DNA from: a virus
DNA: 64,000 nt
Reading direction: 5' to 3' (one strand)
Virus record (IMG/VR): IMGVR_UViG_3300020176_000008
Span: 1-64,000 of that record
Positions within the stretch are counted from its first letter, which is position 1. Every line of letters starts with the position of its first letter. Below, in pieces: positions 1-9,547 of this stretch. The notes under the pieces are model-generated. The model was not told the origin of the DNA. It did not search any database and saw nothing but the letters and a program-made list of their open reading frames with translations. Position numbers and translations under genes: made by a program.

Positions 1-2
1 AT

Positions 3-782
3 CTTACTGATGTTCCGCAAACTTCATTTAATGATCTTAGTGACCGTCCTGTATTTTTTGACGGTGAATTTTCTTCACTAACCAATCTTCCAACCACTTT
101 GGCTGGTTATGGTATTACTGATGCATTTAATGGCTCATATAATAGTCTCGATGATTTGCCAATATTATTCAGCGGATCATATAACGATTTGACAAATACT
201 CCGGATATTCCGGTCCTCGATCAACAGCTGTTAACTACCTCTGTTCCAGAATTTGCCGGAATTCAATTTGCAGATGGCATACAGTATCGTGCATATTTAG
301 GCCAAGATTTTGGCAAATATGTGTTTACACAGATAACTGACGTAAGTGTTATCCTTGGCCAAGGAGCTTCAGGATCTTGGAGACCGTATACATATGAACA
401 GGGTTTTGTATCTTCTGCGGCAAGTAATCCAACATTAGAACATATTCCTGCTCCAGATAGTACTGGAAAATTTAACGGATTTTACCAGAGCGGCGTATAT
501 GAAATTACTGCAGTATTTAGCGCAATAGGCAATAATGCTAGGTCTACGATGGCGGTTACTATTAAAGCTGGGGACGATGGAGCTACTGCAAATTTGGGCA
601 CAATCGGCACAGAATTTGATGTAGTAAATAGATCAACGGCAACACTAAGTACGATTGTTAGATTTACTAGTCCTGTGCTAGAATCAAACCAAATTTGGTT
701 TACAGCTTCAGATACAGAAGTTGATGCTGCCGCAGTGAGTTATATTTCTAATGTTAACGTGACTATTAAGAAAATTGTCTAA
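3..782 (+). CDS. Virion fibre-like structural protein, 5' end outside window
   Basis: The reading frame is open from the first bases of the window, so the N-terminus is missing; the first internal ATG is at 99. The visible N-terminal part carries a short degenerate repeat of the kind F/Y-x-x-L-x-x-x-P (FSSLTNLP, YNSLDDLP, YNDLTNTP), common in phage fibre and whisker proteins. The C-terminal half is rich in Ser, Thr, Val and aromatic residues and looks like a beta-rich receptor or decoration domain. It lies directly before the sheath-stabiliser gene with a TAATG overlap, so a virion role is likely. The exact protein (fibre, whisker or neck accessory) cannot be told. Confidence 0.6.
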   Translation, partial: LTDVPQTSFNDLSDRPVFFDGEFSSLTNLPTTLAGYGITDAFNGSYNSLDDLPILFSGSYNDLTNTPDIPVLDQQLLTTSVPEFAGIQFADGIQYRAYLGQDFGKYVFTQITDVSVILGQGASGSWRPYTYEQGFVSSAASNPTLEHIPAPDSTGKFNGFYQSGVYEITAVFSAIGNNARSTMAVTIKAGDDGATANLGTIGTEFDVVNRSTATLSTIVRFTSPVLESNQIWFTASDTEVDAAAVSYISNVNVTIKKIV

Positions 783-1510
783 TGTTAAGTAACAATATAT
801 ATTATCACCAGATCACGCGAAAGATTATCGTAGCTTTTGGTGCTCTATTCAGTAATATTAAAATTATTCGATCTAACGAAGGGATTGAAGTGCAAGGTAT
901 GGAAGTACCTATTGCATACGCTCCTAAGGAAAAATGGATTATGCGTATCGACCAGGATCCGAATTTGGATTCATATGTCTATACATCTTTGCCGCGGCTT
1001 TCATTTGAAATGACCGGTTTAACATACGATTCAACTCGCAAGGTTAATCGTATGAATTATATTTCGTGTGGCGATGGTACTGATACAGTGCAAAGAATGT
1101 ATTCTCCAGTTCCATATAATTTCGAAATTTCATTATATGTAATAAGTAAAACTCAAGAAGATGCGCTACAGATCGTAGAACAAATATTACCAACATTTTC
1201 ACCAGAATATACATTATCATTACAACCTATTACCGATAATGATTTGGTGGTCGATGTTCCAGTTATTCTAAATAATATTAGCTTACAAGATGATTATGAA
1301 GGTGATTTCCAGACTAGAAGATTCATTACATATACGTTAAACTTTACTCTTAAAGCATACATGTATGGACCAATTAAGGATGGTAAAGTTATTACTACTA
1401 CTGTAGTTGATATGACTAATCCGGATACTGGTGCAGCTATAGGCAATTATTCTGCAACAGGTGATTCATCAACGGGTGATGTAACAAGTGATCTTTGGAA
1501 TAACTTTTAA
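782..1510 (+). CDS. 15: Tail sheath stabiliser and completion protein (gp15)
   Basis: The 242-residue product matches T4 gp15 in length (272 in T4) and pattern: an N-terminal segment with FSNIKI..R followed by V-P-I-A-Y-A-P-K-E-K, like the VPITYASKEH region of T4, then QIVEQILPTFSP, close to QIVEQILPYFQP of T4, and a C-terminal RRFITYTLNFTLKAYMYGP segment. In T4, gp15 forms the hexamer that caps the finished tail and joins it to the neck. The start codon overlaps the stop of the preceding gene. Terminase follows, as in T4. Confidence 0.9.
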   Translation: MLSNNIYYHQITRKIIVAFGALFSNIKIIRSNEGIEVQGMEVPIAYAPKEKWIMRIDQDPNLDSYVYTSLPRLSFEMTGLTYDSTRKVNRMNYISCGDGTDTVQRMYSPVPYNFEISLYVISKTQEDALQIVEQILPTFSPEYTLSLQPITDNDLVVDVPVILNNISLQDDYEGDFQTRRFITYTLNFTLKAYMYGPIKDGKVITTTVVDMTNPDTGAAIGNYSATGDSSTGDVTSDLWNNF

Positions 1511-1516
1511 TTATTA

Positions 1517-1537
1517 GTATCTAGAGATACATTATAC
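1517..1537 (+). repeat. 21-base hairpin repeat, copy 1
   Basis: GTATC-TAGA-GATAC (5-bp stem, 4-base loop) followed by ATTATAC. The same element, with C for T at the first loop base, recurs at 12368-12388 and 45951-45971. Here it lies immediately before the terminase start codon, which otherwise lacks a clear ribosome binding site. Read on the minus strand, the right part is GTATAAT. Confidence 0.8.
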
Positions 1538-1540
1538 CAT

Positions 1541-3151
1541 ATGGACCTGAATAAATTAAAAGTTTACAACAGTAATTCGAATCTTAAGGGGGCAGGTCAA
1601 GCAATACCGTTCTCCCAGCATGAAATCGAAGAATATTTGAAGTGTTCGGAAGATCCCGTCTATTTTATTCAGACTTATTGTAAAATTGTAACATTGGACC
1701 ACGGTTTACAACCGTTCAATCTGTACCCATGTCAGATTAACAAGGTCAAAGTCATCCATGAAAACCGAAAGGTTATTCTCATGGAAGGACGACAGCAGGG
1801 TAAAACTACCACTTCCGCTGCATACATTCTATGGTACACTTTATTCCAATCAAATAAGACCGTTGCTATTCTTGCGAACAAGAAAGCAGCAGCTATGGAA
1901 GTACTTGATAGATATCAGACAATGTACGAAGGTCTTCCAAAATGGTTACAGCAGGGTGTTACTACATGGAACAAGGGTGATATTGAATTAGAAAACGGTT
2001 CTAAGGTATTCACCGCTGCAACATCTACATCTGGTATTCGTGGTAAATCGGTTAACTTACTATACGTTGACGAAGCTGCAATTATTCCAAACAATGTTGC
2101 CGAATCATTCTTCACATCAGTATATCCTACAATCTCTGCTGGTGAGACTACTAAGATTCTATTAAGCTCAACTCCTCTTGGATATAATCACTTCTGGAAA
2201 TTCTGGACCGATGCTGAACAGGACAAGAACGGATTCGTTAACTTGTTTATTCCGTACTGGGAGATTCCAGGTAGAGATGAGAAGTGGGCAGAAGAACAGC
2301 GTAGACTTCTTGGTGAGATTAAGTTTAACCAAGAAGTGCTGTGTACATTCCTTGGTTCTAGTTTGACATTAGTTGCCGCGGACACTATTGCACAAATGGC
2401 ACCGGCAGCTGCCGAGTTTTCTTCCAATGACGGATTGGATATATACGAAAAACCTAAAGAAGGTCATGTATACGCTATGGCGGTGGATCCTGCCAAGGGA
2501 GTCGGTGGAGACTTCTCGGCAATTGTTGTCGTAGATATAACACAAGTTCCATATCGCACCGTTGCTAAGTACAGGAATAAAAATATTCTTCCTATGCTAT
2601 TTCCTACCGTGATACATAAGTTGGGAACCGATTATAATCAAGCTTATGTTCTAATAGAATTGAATGCTGGTGAACAAGTTGCCGACATTCTTTATAACGA
2701 TATGGAATATGAGAATTTAATGTTTGTTACGCGTGATACTAAAGGTCAGAGCGTTTCAGCAGGTTTTGGTGGAGGTAAAACCCAATTGGGTGTATATACC
2801 GACAAGAAAACAAAAAGAATGGGCTGTTTTAACCTGAAAAGTCTCTTAGAGGGTAAAAAACTGCTAGTGAATGACGCTGATCTTATATCTGAAATTTCTA
2901 CTTTCATTGAATCTAAAGGATCGTATGCAGCCGATGAAGGCTACCATGATGACTTAGTAATGTGTTTAGTTCTGTTTGCTTGGGCTTCTAGTAGTAATTA
3001 CTTTGAAGATTTAAGTAATATAAATATAAGGCAAGCGATCTATGAGAATCATATGGCAGCAATTGAGAATCAGTTGACACCCTTTGGTTTTTATAATGAT
3101 GGTCGAGAAACAGACGAAGAAGCTTCCATCCGACAGCTTCTTTCATCATAA
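1541..3151 (+). CDS. 17: Terminase large subunit (gp17)
   Basis: DNA-packaging motor ATPase and headful nuclease. Residues 83-90 are the Walker A GRQQGKTT (SRQLGKTT in T4), 173-180 the Walker B LLYVDEAA with its catalytic Glu, and 209-212 the coupling motif SSTP. The C-terminal RNase-H-fold nuclease shows acidic residues at D316 (AVDPAKG), E373 (LIELNAGE) and D470/D471 (YHDD). At 536 residues it is shorter than T4 gp17 (610), mainly at the N-terminus. No gp16 small subunit lies upstream in this window, unlike the T4 order 15-16-17. It is preceded by the hairpin repeat. Confidence 0.97.
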   Translation: MDLNKLKVYNSNSNLKGAGQAIPFSQHEIEEYLKCSEDPVYFIQTYCKIVTLDHGLQPFNLYPCQINKVKVIHENRKVILMEGRQQGKTTTSAAYILWYTLFQSNKTVAILANKKAAAMEVLDRYQTMYEGLPKWLQQGVTTWNKGDIELENGSKVFTAATSTSGIRGKSVNLLYVDEAAIIPNNVAESFFTSVYPTISAGETTKILLSSTPLGYNHFWKFWTDAEQDKNGFVNLFIPYWEIPGRDEKWAEEQRRLLGEIKFNQEVLCTFLGSSLTLVAADTIAQMAPAAAEFSSNDGLDIYEKPKEGHVYAMAVDPAKGVGGDFSAIVVVDITQVPYRTVAKYRNKNILPMLFPTVIHKLGTDYNQAYVLIELNAGEQVADILYNDMEYENLMFVTRDTKGQSVSAGFGGGKTQLGVYTDKKTKRMGCFNLKSLLEGKKLLVNDADLISEISTFIESKGSYAADEGYHDDLVMCLVLFAWASSSNYFEDLSNINIRQAIYENHMAAIENQLTPFGFYNDGRETDEEASIRQLLSS

Positions 3152-3163
3152 AAACAGTGAAAT

Positions 3164-3171
3164 TATAAATA
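3164..3171 (+). promoter_or_regulatory. T4-type late promoter before sheath gene
   Basis: Exact TATAAATA, the T4 late promoter consensus recognised by gp55, 43 bases before the sheath start in the gap after terminase. A strong AAGGAG ribosome binding site follows at 3201. Confidence 0.85.
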
Positions 3172-3214
3172 ATAAATCATCCGAGTTGGATTTTTAATAA
3201 TAAGGAGTTGCAAC

Positions 3215-5527
3215 ATGCCTTTTCTAGTTAGCCCAGGCGTAGCAGTAGTCGAGAAAGACTTTAGTTCAATTGTACCAGCGGTCTCTTCATCTACCGGCGC
3301 TTTTGCTGGCCCATTTTCATGGGGACCAGTTAATTCACCATTGAGAATTTCTTCAGAAAACGAACTAGTTTCAAAACTAGGAAAGCCTACTGATGCGAAT
3401 TATCAATCATTCTTTTCTGCAGGCAATTTCTTAGCCTACACGAATACATTATATGTTAACCGTACTGACGGTGATGGCCTGCTAAACGCTTCTAGCGTAC
3501 AGTCTGGTCCTGTAGCTTCAGCGGATATTTCTATCACAGAGCAAGGTAGTGGTTACACTGCTGCTGAAACTCTAACTGCAACAGTAGAATTTGCTGAACC
3601 ACTTATCGGCGGTTCAACAGCAGAAGGCACATTGATGTGGGAAGAGTACGATGCAATTAACGGCCTATGGCGCGTTAGCGGTATTCAACTAACTTCTGCC
3701 GGTGGTGGATACGTTAATCCACCAGCAATTACTATCAGTGATCCTGCTGCTGGTACTACTGCAACTGCTGCAGTATCAAGAATTGTAAAAACCGGCGTCA
3801 AGATCAAAAATATCGATGACTACCAAAATAATTTTTCTGAAACGCATTTGCATAACGGAGAGTTTGCTGCTAAGTATCCAGGCACACGTGCTAACGGTGT
3901 TACAGTATACTTGATTGATGCAAACAACTGGGCTTCAATGCCAGTTACAGTTCAGAAACAATTTACTGGCGCTCCAGGTACTTCTGATTACGCTGCTGTA
4001 AACGTTGGCGCTAATGCATTAGACGAATTGCACATCTTGGTTGTTGACAATTCTAAGGGCTCTTTTACTGGCGTAAGCGGTGCAGTATTAGAGAAGTTTG
4101 AATATGTCTCTAAACTAAGTGATGCTAAGAGATCTGATGGCACCAATATCTACTATAAAGATATTGTTAATAACCAGTCTAACTACTTGTGGGCACTAGC
4201 TACTCCAGCTGCTATTCAGGAAAAAGCTTTAGCTCTTGGTGTAACTTCCACTACAACAGATGATGCCGGCAATATTACTATTTCTGATAGTACTAAGTTT
4301 GCAGAGCTTTCAAGCTTCATGAACGAGTTCAATGCATCTAATAGTGCTGTCGAATTCAAACTAAGTCTTTTTGGCGGTTCAAACGAAGGTGTGCACACTA
4401 TTTCTGGCATTACCACAACTACAGCTAACGATGCTATCACTGCATACGTTATTACAGTTACTAGTGAAACTATTGCCGAAACTGCTGCAGTAGCTGTCAC
4501 TAGCGTTGGAGATGCATATAATTGGGGAAGTTCTTCTGACATCATAGTTGATAGCGGATTCCAATTGGCCGTTTTAAATTCTACATTTACTGATGGTGTT
4601 GCTTTGGCTGGTGGTGCTGATGGTTCAGCTCCTACTGACGGTCAAGTTCAAGAAGCATATGCAGCTTTTGCTAACACAGACGATTACGAAATCTCTTTAG
4701 TTGTTGCTGGTAATGTTTCTACAACGGTTGCAAACTATCTAATCACATCTTTGGCTGAAGTTCGTAAAGATTGTATCGTATTCATCTCTCCACGCAATGC
4801 TAGCGGTAATCATTGGATCACCTCTACTCAAGCCGGCGTAACCCCAGAAAATGCAGCGATTGCATACAAAAATGCGGTTAACGCTAGCTCTTCATACGGT
4901 GTTATTGATTCTGGCTGGAAGTACCAGTATGATGCATACAATGACAAGTACCGTTGGGTTCCATTGAATGGTGATACTGCTGGCTTATGTGCTCGCGTTG
5001 ACTTTACTGCCGATCCATGGTATTCACCAGGTGGTTTCAACCGCGGTCAGATTAAGAACGTTGTTAAGTTGGGCTACAACCCTAACCAAACTCAACGTGA
5101 TGCACTATACACAGAAGGTATTAACCCAGTAGTTATCTTCCCAGGACAGGGAACTGTTCTATACGGAGATAAGACTATGTTAGCTAAACCTTCAGCATTC
5201 GATCGTATTAACGTACGTCGCTTGTTCATCGTATTGGAAAAATCCATTGCTACCGCTGCTAAGTACCAGTTGTTTGAATTTAACGATTCATTTACTCGTG
5301 CTCAGTTCCGCAACTTGGTTGAACCGTTCCTACGTGATGTACAAGGTCGCCGTGGTGTTGTTGACTTCAAGGTTGTTTGTGATGAAACAAATAACACTGG
5401 CGAAGTTATCGATCGTAACGAATTTGCTGCTGATATCTACATCAAGCCAAACCGTTCAATCAACTTCATCACTCTAAACTTTGTTGCGGCTCGCTCTTCA
5501 GTAAGCTTCAGCGAATTAGGCGCATAA
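3215..5527 (+). CDS. 18: Contractile tail sheath protein (gp18)
   Basis: The 770-residue product begins MPFLVSPGVAVVEKDFS, the typical gp18 N-terminal strand, followed by a GAFAGPFSWGP segment. The C-terminal third (IVVEKS-like helix, FRNLVEPFLRDVQGRRGVVDF, then YIKPNRSINFI) is the conserved sheath core that binds the tube. The middle (about residues 95-450) is Thr/Ala-rich and more variable, fitting the surface-exposed protruding domains. T4 gp18 has 659 residues, so this one has extra surface material. The gene has its own late promoter and is followed by a hairpin. Confidence 0.96.
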   Translation: MPFLVSPGVAVVEKDFSSIVPAVSSSTGAFAGPFSWGPVNSPLRISSENELVSKLGKPTDANYQSFFSAGNFLAYTNTLYVNRTDGDGLLNASSVQSGPVASADISITEQGSGYTAAETLTATVEFAEPLIGGSTAEGTLMWEEYDAINGLWRVSGIQLTSAGGGYVNPPAITISDPAAGTTATAAVSRIVKTGVKIKNIDDYQNNFSETHLHNGEFAAKYPGTRANGVTVYLIDANNWASMPVTVQKQFTGAPGTSDYAAVNVGANALDELHILVVDNSKGSFTGVSGAVLEKFEYVSKLSDAKRSDGTNIYYKDIVNNQSNYLWALATPAAIQEKALALGVTSTTTDDAGNITISDSTKFAELSSFMNEFNASNSAVEFKLSLFGGSNEGVHTISGITTTTANDAITAYVITVTSETIAETAAVAVTSVGDAYNWGSSSDIIVDSGFQLAVLNSTFTDGVALAGGADGSAPTDGQVQEAYAAFANTDDYEISLVVAGNVSTTVANYLITSLAEVRKDCIVFISPRNASGNHWITSTQAGVTPENAAIAYKNAVNASSSYGVIDSGWKYQYDAYNDKYRWVPLNGDTAGLCARVDFTADPWYSPGGFNRGQIKNVVKLGYNPNQTQRDALYTEGINPVVIFPGQGTVLYGDKTMLAKPSAFDRINVRRLFIVLEKSIATAAKYQLFEFNDSFTRAQFRNLVEPFLRDVQGRRGVVDFKVVCDETNNTGEVIDRNEFAADIYIKPNRSINFITLNFVAARSSVSFSELGA

Positions 5528-5530
5528 TAT

Positions 5531-5552
5531 AAGCAGGGGGAGACCCCTGCTT
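5531..5552 (+). terminator. Hairpin terminator after sheath gene
   Basis: Perfect 9-bp stem AAGCAGGGG / CCCCTGCTT with a GAGA loop, three bases after the sheath stop codon. Only a short T-poor tail follows (ACTTG), so termination may be partial, or the hairpin may protect the 3' end of the message. Confidence 0.7.
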
Positions 5553-5557
5553 ACTTG

Positions 5558-5565
5558 TATAAATA
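5558..5565 (+). promoter_or_regulatory. T4-type late promoter before tube gene
   Basis: Exact TATAAATA directly after the sheath hairpin and 30 bases before the tube start codon. Confidence 0.85.
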
Positions 5566-5595
5566 CATATAACAGTTAAAACAAAGGAGTCTTAA

Positions 5596-6156
5596 ATGGC
5601 TAGAATCTCAGATTTTAAGGCACAAATGGGCGGCGGTGGCGCTCGCGCTAACCAGTTTAGAGTGGAACTATCTTTCCCTTCTTACGTTGGTGTTAGTGCT
5701 TCTATCGGCCAATCGTCCCAATTCTTGTGTAAATCAGCATCATTGCCTGGTTCAACAATCGACAATATGCCGATTAATTACCGCGGTCGTGTTGTTAACA
5801 TTGCTGGCGAGCGTACCTTTGCTCCATGGCAGGTTACCGTCTATAATGACACAGACTTTGGTATCCGTAACGCTCTAGAAAAGTGGGCCGATGGCGTTCA
5901 AAGCTTGACCGATACTACCGGTTTGACAAGCCCAGGTGCATATCAAGTAGATCTATTAGTTCACCAGTTAGATCGCAACGGTGCTACACTAAAGACCTAT
6001 AAATTCGTTGATGCGTATCCAACAGAAATTGGTCCAATCGCATTGGACTTTGATACAACTAATCAGATCGAAACATTTGATGTCAACTTCACATACAACT
6101 ACTGGACAACTACTGAGTCCACTGGTTACGTTAATGTTAACATTGAAATCGGTTAA
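5596..6156 (+). CDS. 19: Tail tube protein (gp19)
   Basis: The 186-residue product (163 in T4) starts MARISDFKAQM and continues with ANQFRVELSFP, the conserved opening of gp19. It holds the tube-fold pattern with NMPINYRGRVVNIAGER and FAPWQVTVYNDTDFGIRNA, where T4 has the loop and strands that stack the hexameric rings. It forms the inner tube that the sheath contracts around. A strong AAAGGAG site precedes the start. Confidence 0.95.
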   Translation: MARISDFKAQMGGGGARANQFRVELSFPSYVGVSASIGQSSQFLCKSASLPGSTIDNMPINYRGRVVNIAGERTFAPWQVTVYNDTDFGIRNALEKWADGVQSLTDTTGLTSPGAYQVDLLVHQLDRNGATLKTYKFVDAYPTEIGPIALDFDTTNQIETFDVNFTYNYWTTTESTGYVNVNIEIG

Positions 6157-6184
6157 TTAGCAACTTAGATTGGTTTAAAATATA

Positions 6185-7747
6185 ATGAATATATTTGGAT
6201 TTGAAATCCAGCGTAAAAAGACGGAAGTCCAACTTACACCTGTAGCGCCAGCACATGATGACGGCGCTACCGTTGTAACATCCGCTGGTGGTTATTATGG
6301 CCAGATGATTAATCTCGAAGCGACGATTCGTTCAGAAAACGATATCATTCGTCGCTATCGGGAGATTTCGCAGTATCCGGATTGCGATTCGGCAATTGAT
6401 GATATTGCCAACGAGGCGATTGTATCTGAAGAAGATGATATCCCTGTTGAGATTGTTCTAGATGATCTTAAAGTGTCTTCTGGAATTAAAAAGAAGATCA
6501 CTGAAGAATTCTATCAAGTCATGAGGCTTCTAAAGTTTGACCAAAAAGGTCATGATATGTTTAGAAGTTGGTATATTGATGGTAGAATGTATTATCACAT
6601 CTTGATTGATGAGAATAATCCCAAGAATGGTATTGTAGAACTACGTTATATTGATCCGCGAAAGATTCGTAAAATCAAAAACGTTAAGAAACAAAAGAAT
6701 GCGAATGGCGTGGAGATAGTTAAGTCTATTGACGAGTACTATATCTACAATGATAAAGGCATTCAAGAAGGTGATGTAAAGGGCGTTAAATTACCAATAG
6801 ATTCAGTAATTTACGTTCCATCTGGAATCACAGATCAAAATACAGGTATGGCATTATCATACCTACACAAAGCTATTAAATTAGTCAATCAATTAAAAAT
6901 GATGGAAGATGCATTAGTCATCTATCGTATCAGTCGTGCGCCTGAGCGTCGTATTTTCTACGTTGACGTTGGAAACCTTCCTAAGATGAAGGCGGAACAA
7001 TACGTCAACGACTTGATGAATAAGTTTAAGAACAAGGTTGTATATGATGCAACCACAGGTGAAGTACGAGATGATCGTAAACACTTATCAATGATGGAAG
7101 ACTTCTGGATGCCACGTCGTGAAGGCGGCAAGGGTACAGAAATTACAACGTTGCCGGGTGGTCAGACGCTTGGACAAATCGAAGATATTGAATTCTTCCA
7201 GAATAAACTATTCCAGGCTTTAAATGTTCCAGCCTCTCGTCTAAAGGGCGAACAAGGATTTAACTTAGGTCGTTCGTCAGAAATTACTCGTGACGAAATA
7301 AAGTTTACTAAATTCATTCAACGAATTCGTAAGAAGTTCTCTAATATATTTTTAGATGCGCTAAGAGTTCAATTGATTGCTAAAGGCATTATCAACCCAG
7401 AAGAATGGGATGATATGTCGCAAGATATCCGCTTTGACTTCCAAAAAGATAACTACTTTGCGGAAATTAAAGAGTCCGAGATTACGCAGTCTAGATTGAA
7501 TATACTTCAGACCGTAGATCAATTTGCCGGTAAGTACTACTCTCCAACATGGATCAAGAAAAATATCTTGAAACTAACTGATGAAGAAATTGAAGAGATG
7601 GATGAAGAGAACGAAGAGTATAACAAACAGCAAATGGAACTGCAAAGGCAACAGCTCGAAATGCAACAAGGGCAACAGCAACAGCAGCCAGAATCAGATA
7701 ATACAGATAATACACAATTAGGAGGTGAAGATGTCTACAACCCGTAA
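6185..7747 (+). CDS. 20: Portal vertex protein (gp20)
   Basis: At 520 residues it is almost the T4 length (524). Recognisable segments are YPDCDSAIDDIANEAIV near residue 65, the RYIDPRKIRKI strand, the EDALVIYRISRAPERRIFYVDVGNLP helix-strand segment and the ALNVPASRLKGEQGFNLGRSSEITRDE region of the crown and stem. It forms the dodecameric portal through which DNA enters and leaves the head. The C-terminus is Gln-rich. The prohead core gene starts inside the last 17 bases. Confidence 0.97.
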   Translation: MNIFGFEIQRKKTEVQLTPVAPAHDDGATVVTSAGGYYGQMINLEATIRSENDIIRRYREISQYPDCDSAIDDIANEAIVSEEDDIPVEIVLDDLKVSSGIKKKITEEFYQVMRLLKFDQKGHDMFRSWYIDGRMYYHILIDENNPKNGIVELRYIDPRKIRKIKNVKKQKNANGVEIVKSIDEYYIYNDKGIQEGDVKGVKLPIDSVIYVPSGITDQNTGMALSYLHKAIKLVNQLKMMEDALVIYRISRAPERRIFYVDVGNLPKMKAEQYVNDLMNKFKNKVVYDATTGEVRDDRKHLSMMEDFWMPRREGGKGTEITTLPGGQTLGQIEDIEFFQNKLFQALNVPASRLKGEQGFNLGRSSEITRDEIKFTKFIQRIRKKFSNIFLDALRVQLIAKGIINPEEWDDMSQDIRFDFQKDNYFAEIKESEITQSRLNILQTVDQFAGKYYSPTWIKKNILKLTDEEIEEMDEENEEYNKQQMELQRQQLEMQQGQQQQQPESDNTDNTQLGGEDVYNP

Positions 7748-7922
7748 TTTAGTTGATGCTTTAATTAGCGGAGATTCATTGTCAATCGAAACTACGTTTG
7801 ATGCAGCAATGTCAGAACGTATTTCAGGCGGCCTAGATGCCATGAAGATGAGCATTGCTAATAGTATGTTCAATCCGGCACCCGAAGCTGTAGAGGCTAT
7901 TGCCCCAGAAGAAACAGAATAA
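7731..7922 (+). CDS. 67: Prohead core protein (gp67-like)
   Basis: A 63-residue protein. The ATG at 7731 follows AGGAGG at 7720 and is preferred to an in-frame GTG at 7725 that overlaps the ribosome binding site. Its first half, with LVDALISGD followed by a short amphipathic helix, resembles the start of T4 gp67 (LIEAIKSND), and it ends in an acidic tail as gp67 does, though a shorter one. Position between portal and protease is as in T4. In T4 gp67 is part of the prohead core and is cut by gp21. Confidence 0.7.
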   Translation: MSTTRNLVDALISGDSLSIETTFDAAMSERISGGLDAMKMSIANSMFNPAPEAVEAIAPEETE

Positions 7923-8431
7923 TGAAATTCATTAGTTCCATGAGAAAACCAAGTGATGACGTAGCATATAAAGGCCATGTCATCACTATATCCGAAAATA
8001 ACGTATATGTCGATTCGGAACTAATATTAGAAGACTGCATCAGCAATGGTGCAGGTAAATTGTATGCTAAGTCATACATTGATTCTATAGTCGTTTTAGA
8101 GACTGCCGAAGTTGTTACTACGGAGTCTATCGTAAATACTGCGATGCGACACCATGGAATCAAGCTGACGAATACATTAGTAGAGTCATATAAAGAGTTA
8201 ATTCTTGCAGGAGAATTTACTCTAGATCCGGTTGTATTAGAACTTAAAGAAGGTAAATCTTCTATTTACGGTAAAACCGAATTTATCTTAAATGATAATT
8301 CTGTGGTCGCAATCAATGAATCTACTATCAAAAAATTGCTATCTTTAAATGTAGATAAATATAAATTAGTAGATTTTATGAAACAGTCTAAAGACAACTT
8401 TGTTGCTGTAATACAAGAACTTGGAAGATAA
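7922..8431 (+). CDS. 68: Prohead core protein (gp68-position)
   Basis: A 169-residue protein starting with a TAATG overlap on gp67. The assignment to T4 gp68 (141 residues) rests mainly on position between genes 67 and 21. The sequence begins MKFISSMRKPSDD and has a beta-rich first third with a helical remainder; I see no strong motif. T4 gp68 is a minor core protein that influences head length. Confidence 0.5.
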   Translation: MKFISSMRKPSDDVAYKGHVITISENNVYVDSELILEDCISNGAGKLYAKSYIDSIVVLETAEVVTTESIVNTAMRHHGIKLTNTLVESYKELILAGEFTLDPVVLELKEGKSSIYGKTEFILNDNSVVAINESTIKKLLSLNVDKYKLVDFMKQSKDNFVAVIQELGR

Positions 8432-8433
8432 CT

Positions 8434-8832
8434 ATGGCAAAACACATTTTAAAACTAACAGACAAGAAGGTTGCCGTTAAAGTAAACGGGACTGACGTAA
8501 CTGAAACAATTACGTTGGCGTCCGATTGCAAATTAGCAGCTGAAACTATTGATCAAACACAATCAGTTAGCATTCTATCAATCACATGGATGGGAGCTGC
8601 GGGAGCATACGCCACAATCACGCGTGGCACTTCCGCAGTGCCGATTGCAATTGTTCAAGGCGAGTGCGCAACCACTATCAATTTTGCTGGATCTGAATTT
8701 TCTGAATCGGTTACTCCGACGGAAGATATCAAGATTGTCACTAGTGGCGATATGCAAGTATACTTATTGTTGAGAAAAGATGATGGTTACTCAACCGCCG
8801 ATCCTCAGCAGTACACAACTATTCCATACTAA
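8434..8832 (+). CDS. Unknown, probably virion-associated
   Basis: A 132-residue protein not found at this place in T4. It is rich in Thr, Val, Ile and Ala with alternating hydrophobic residues, which predicts an all-beta fold, and ends YTTIPY. It has no signal peptide or membrane segment. Its place inside the head operon, two bases after gene 68 and before the protease, suggests a small head or decoration protein. No family is recognised. Confidence 0.55.
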   Translation: MAKHILKLTDKKVAVKVNGTDVTETITLASDCKLAAETIDQTQSVSILSITWMGAAGAYATITRGTSAVPIAIVQGECATTINFAGSEFSESVTPTEDIKIVTSGDMQVYLLLRKDDGYSTADPQQYTTIPY

Positions 8833-8844
8833 TAGGAGTATTTC

Positions 8845-9498
8845 ATGAAACTTATTAGAGAAGTAGTTGAATCCGTAAATTTAATTACGGAAAACAAACT
8901 AGGACAAGAAAAAGAATACTTCATCGAAGGTATTTTTCTTCAATCAGAATTAAAAAACCGTAATGGTCGTATGTACCCAGAGCCTACGATGGATAATGCG
9001 GTTAAGAGTTATGTGGAAAATTACGTTAACCAAAAACGTGCTTATGGTGAATTAGGTCATCCTGATACACCAAGTATCAATCTAGATCGTGTGTCACACA
9101 TTATCACAGATTTGAGAAAAGAAGGTACAAATTGGATTGGTAAAGCTAAAGTACTTGCAACTCCTATGGGACAGATTGCTCGTGGCTTACTAGATGGCGG
9201 TGCTAATCTTGGTGTATCTAGCAGAGCGCTCGGTTCGTTAAAAACCAACAGGGATGGAATACAAGTCGTACAAGACGATTTTGTCCTTTCTACTGCTGCT
9301 GATATTGTCGCTGATCCTTCAGCGCCTGATGCTTTCGTAAGAGGTATCATGGAAGGTCACGAATGGGTTTATGTCGATGGGAAATACGTGGAAAAGCAGA
9401 TAGAACAAACTCGAAAGTTAATCAAAAGTACTTCAACAAAGCACTTGACTGAAGTATCAGCTGTTGCTTTTGAAAAATTCTTGAATTCTTTAAAGTAA
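8845..9498 (+). CDS. 21: Prohead maturation protease (gp21)
   Basis: The 217-residue product (212 in T4) has the conserved YFIEGIFLQSELKNRNGRMYP opening (YIEGIFMQAEVVNRNKRLYP in T4), the GELGHP segment with the catalytic His, and GVSSRALGSL with the catalytic Ser (GVSSRGLGSL in T4). This serine protease cuts prohead proteins after (I/L)-x-E. It is the enzyme expected to process the capsid-targeting leaders seen between 39.7 and 50 kb. AGGAG precedes the start. Confidence 0.96.
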   Translation: MKLIREVVESVNLITENKLGQEKEYFIEGIFLQSELKNRNGRMYPEPTMDNAVKSYVENYVNQKRAYGELGHPDTPSINLDRVSHIITDLRKEGTNWIGKAKVLATPMGQIARGLLDGGANLGVSSRALGSLKTNRDGIQVVQDDFVLSTAADIVADPSAPDAFVRGIMEGHEWVYVDGKYVEKQIEQTRKLIKSTSTKHLTEVSAVAFEKFLNSLK

Positions 9499-9504
9499 TA
9501 AATA
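9497..9504 (+). promoter_or_regulatory. Possible late promoter variant before scaffold gene
   Basis: AATAAATA, one mismatch from the late consensus, overlaps the protease stop and lies 44 bases before the scaffold start. Its overlap with a TAA stop makes chance likely. Confidence 0.3.
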
Positions 9505-9547
9505 ATATTAACACCATTGGATATATCCAATCAATAGGAGATTACAC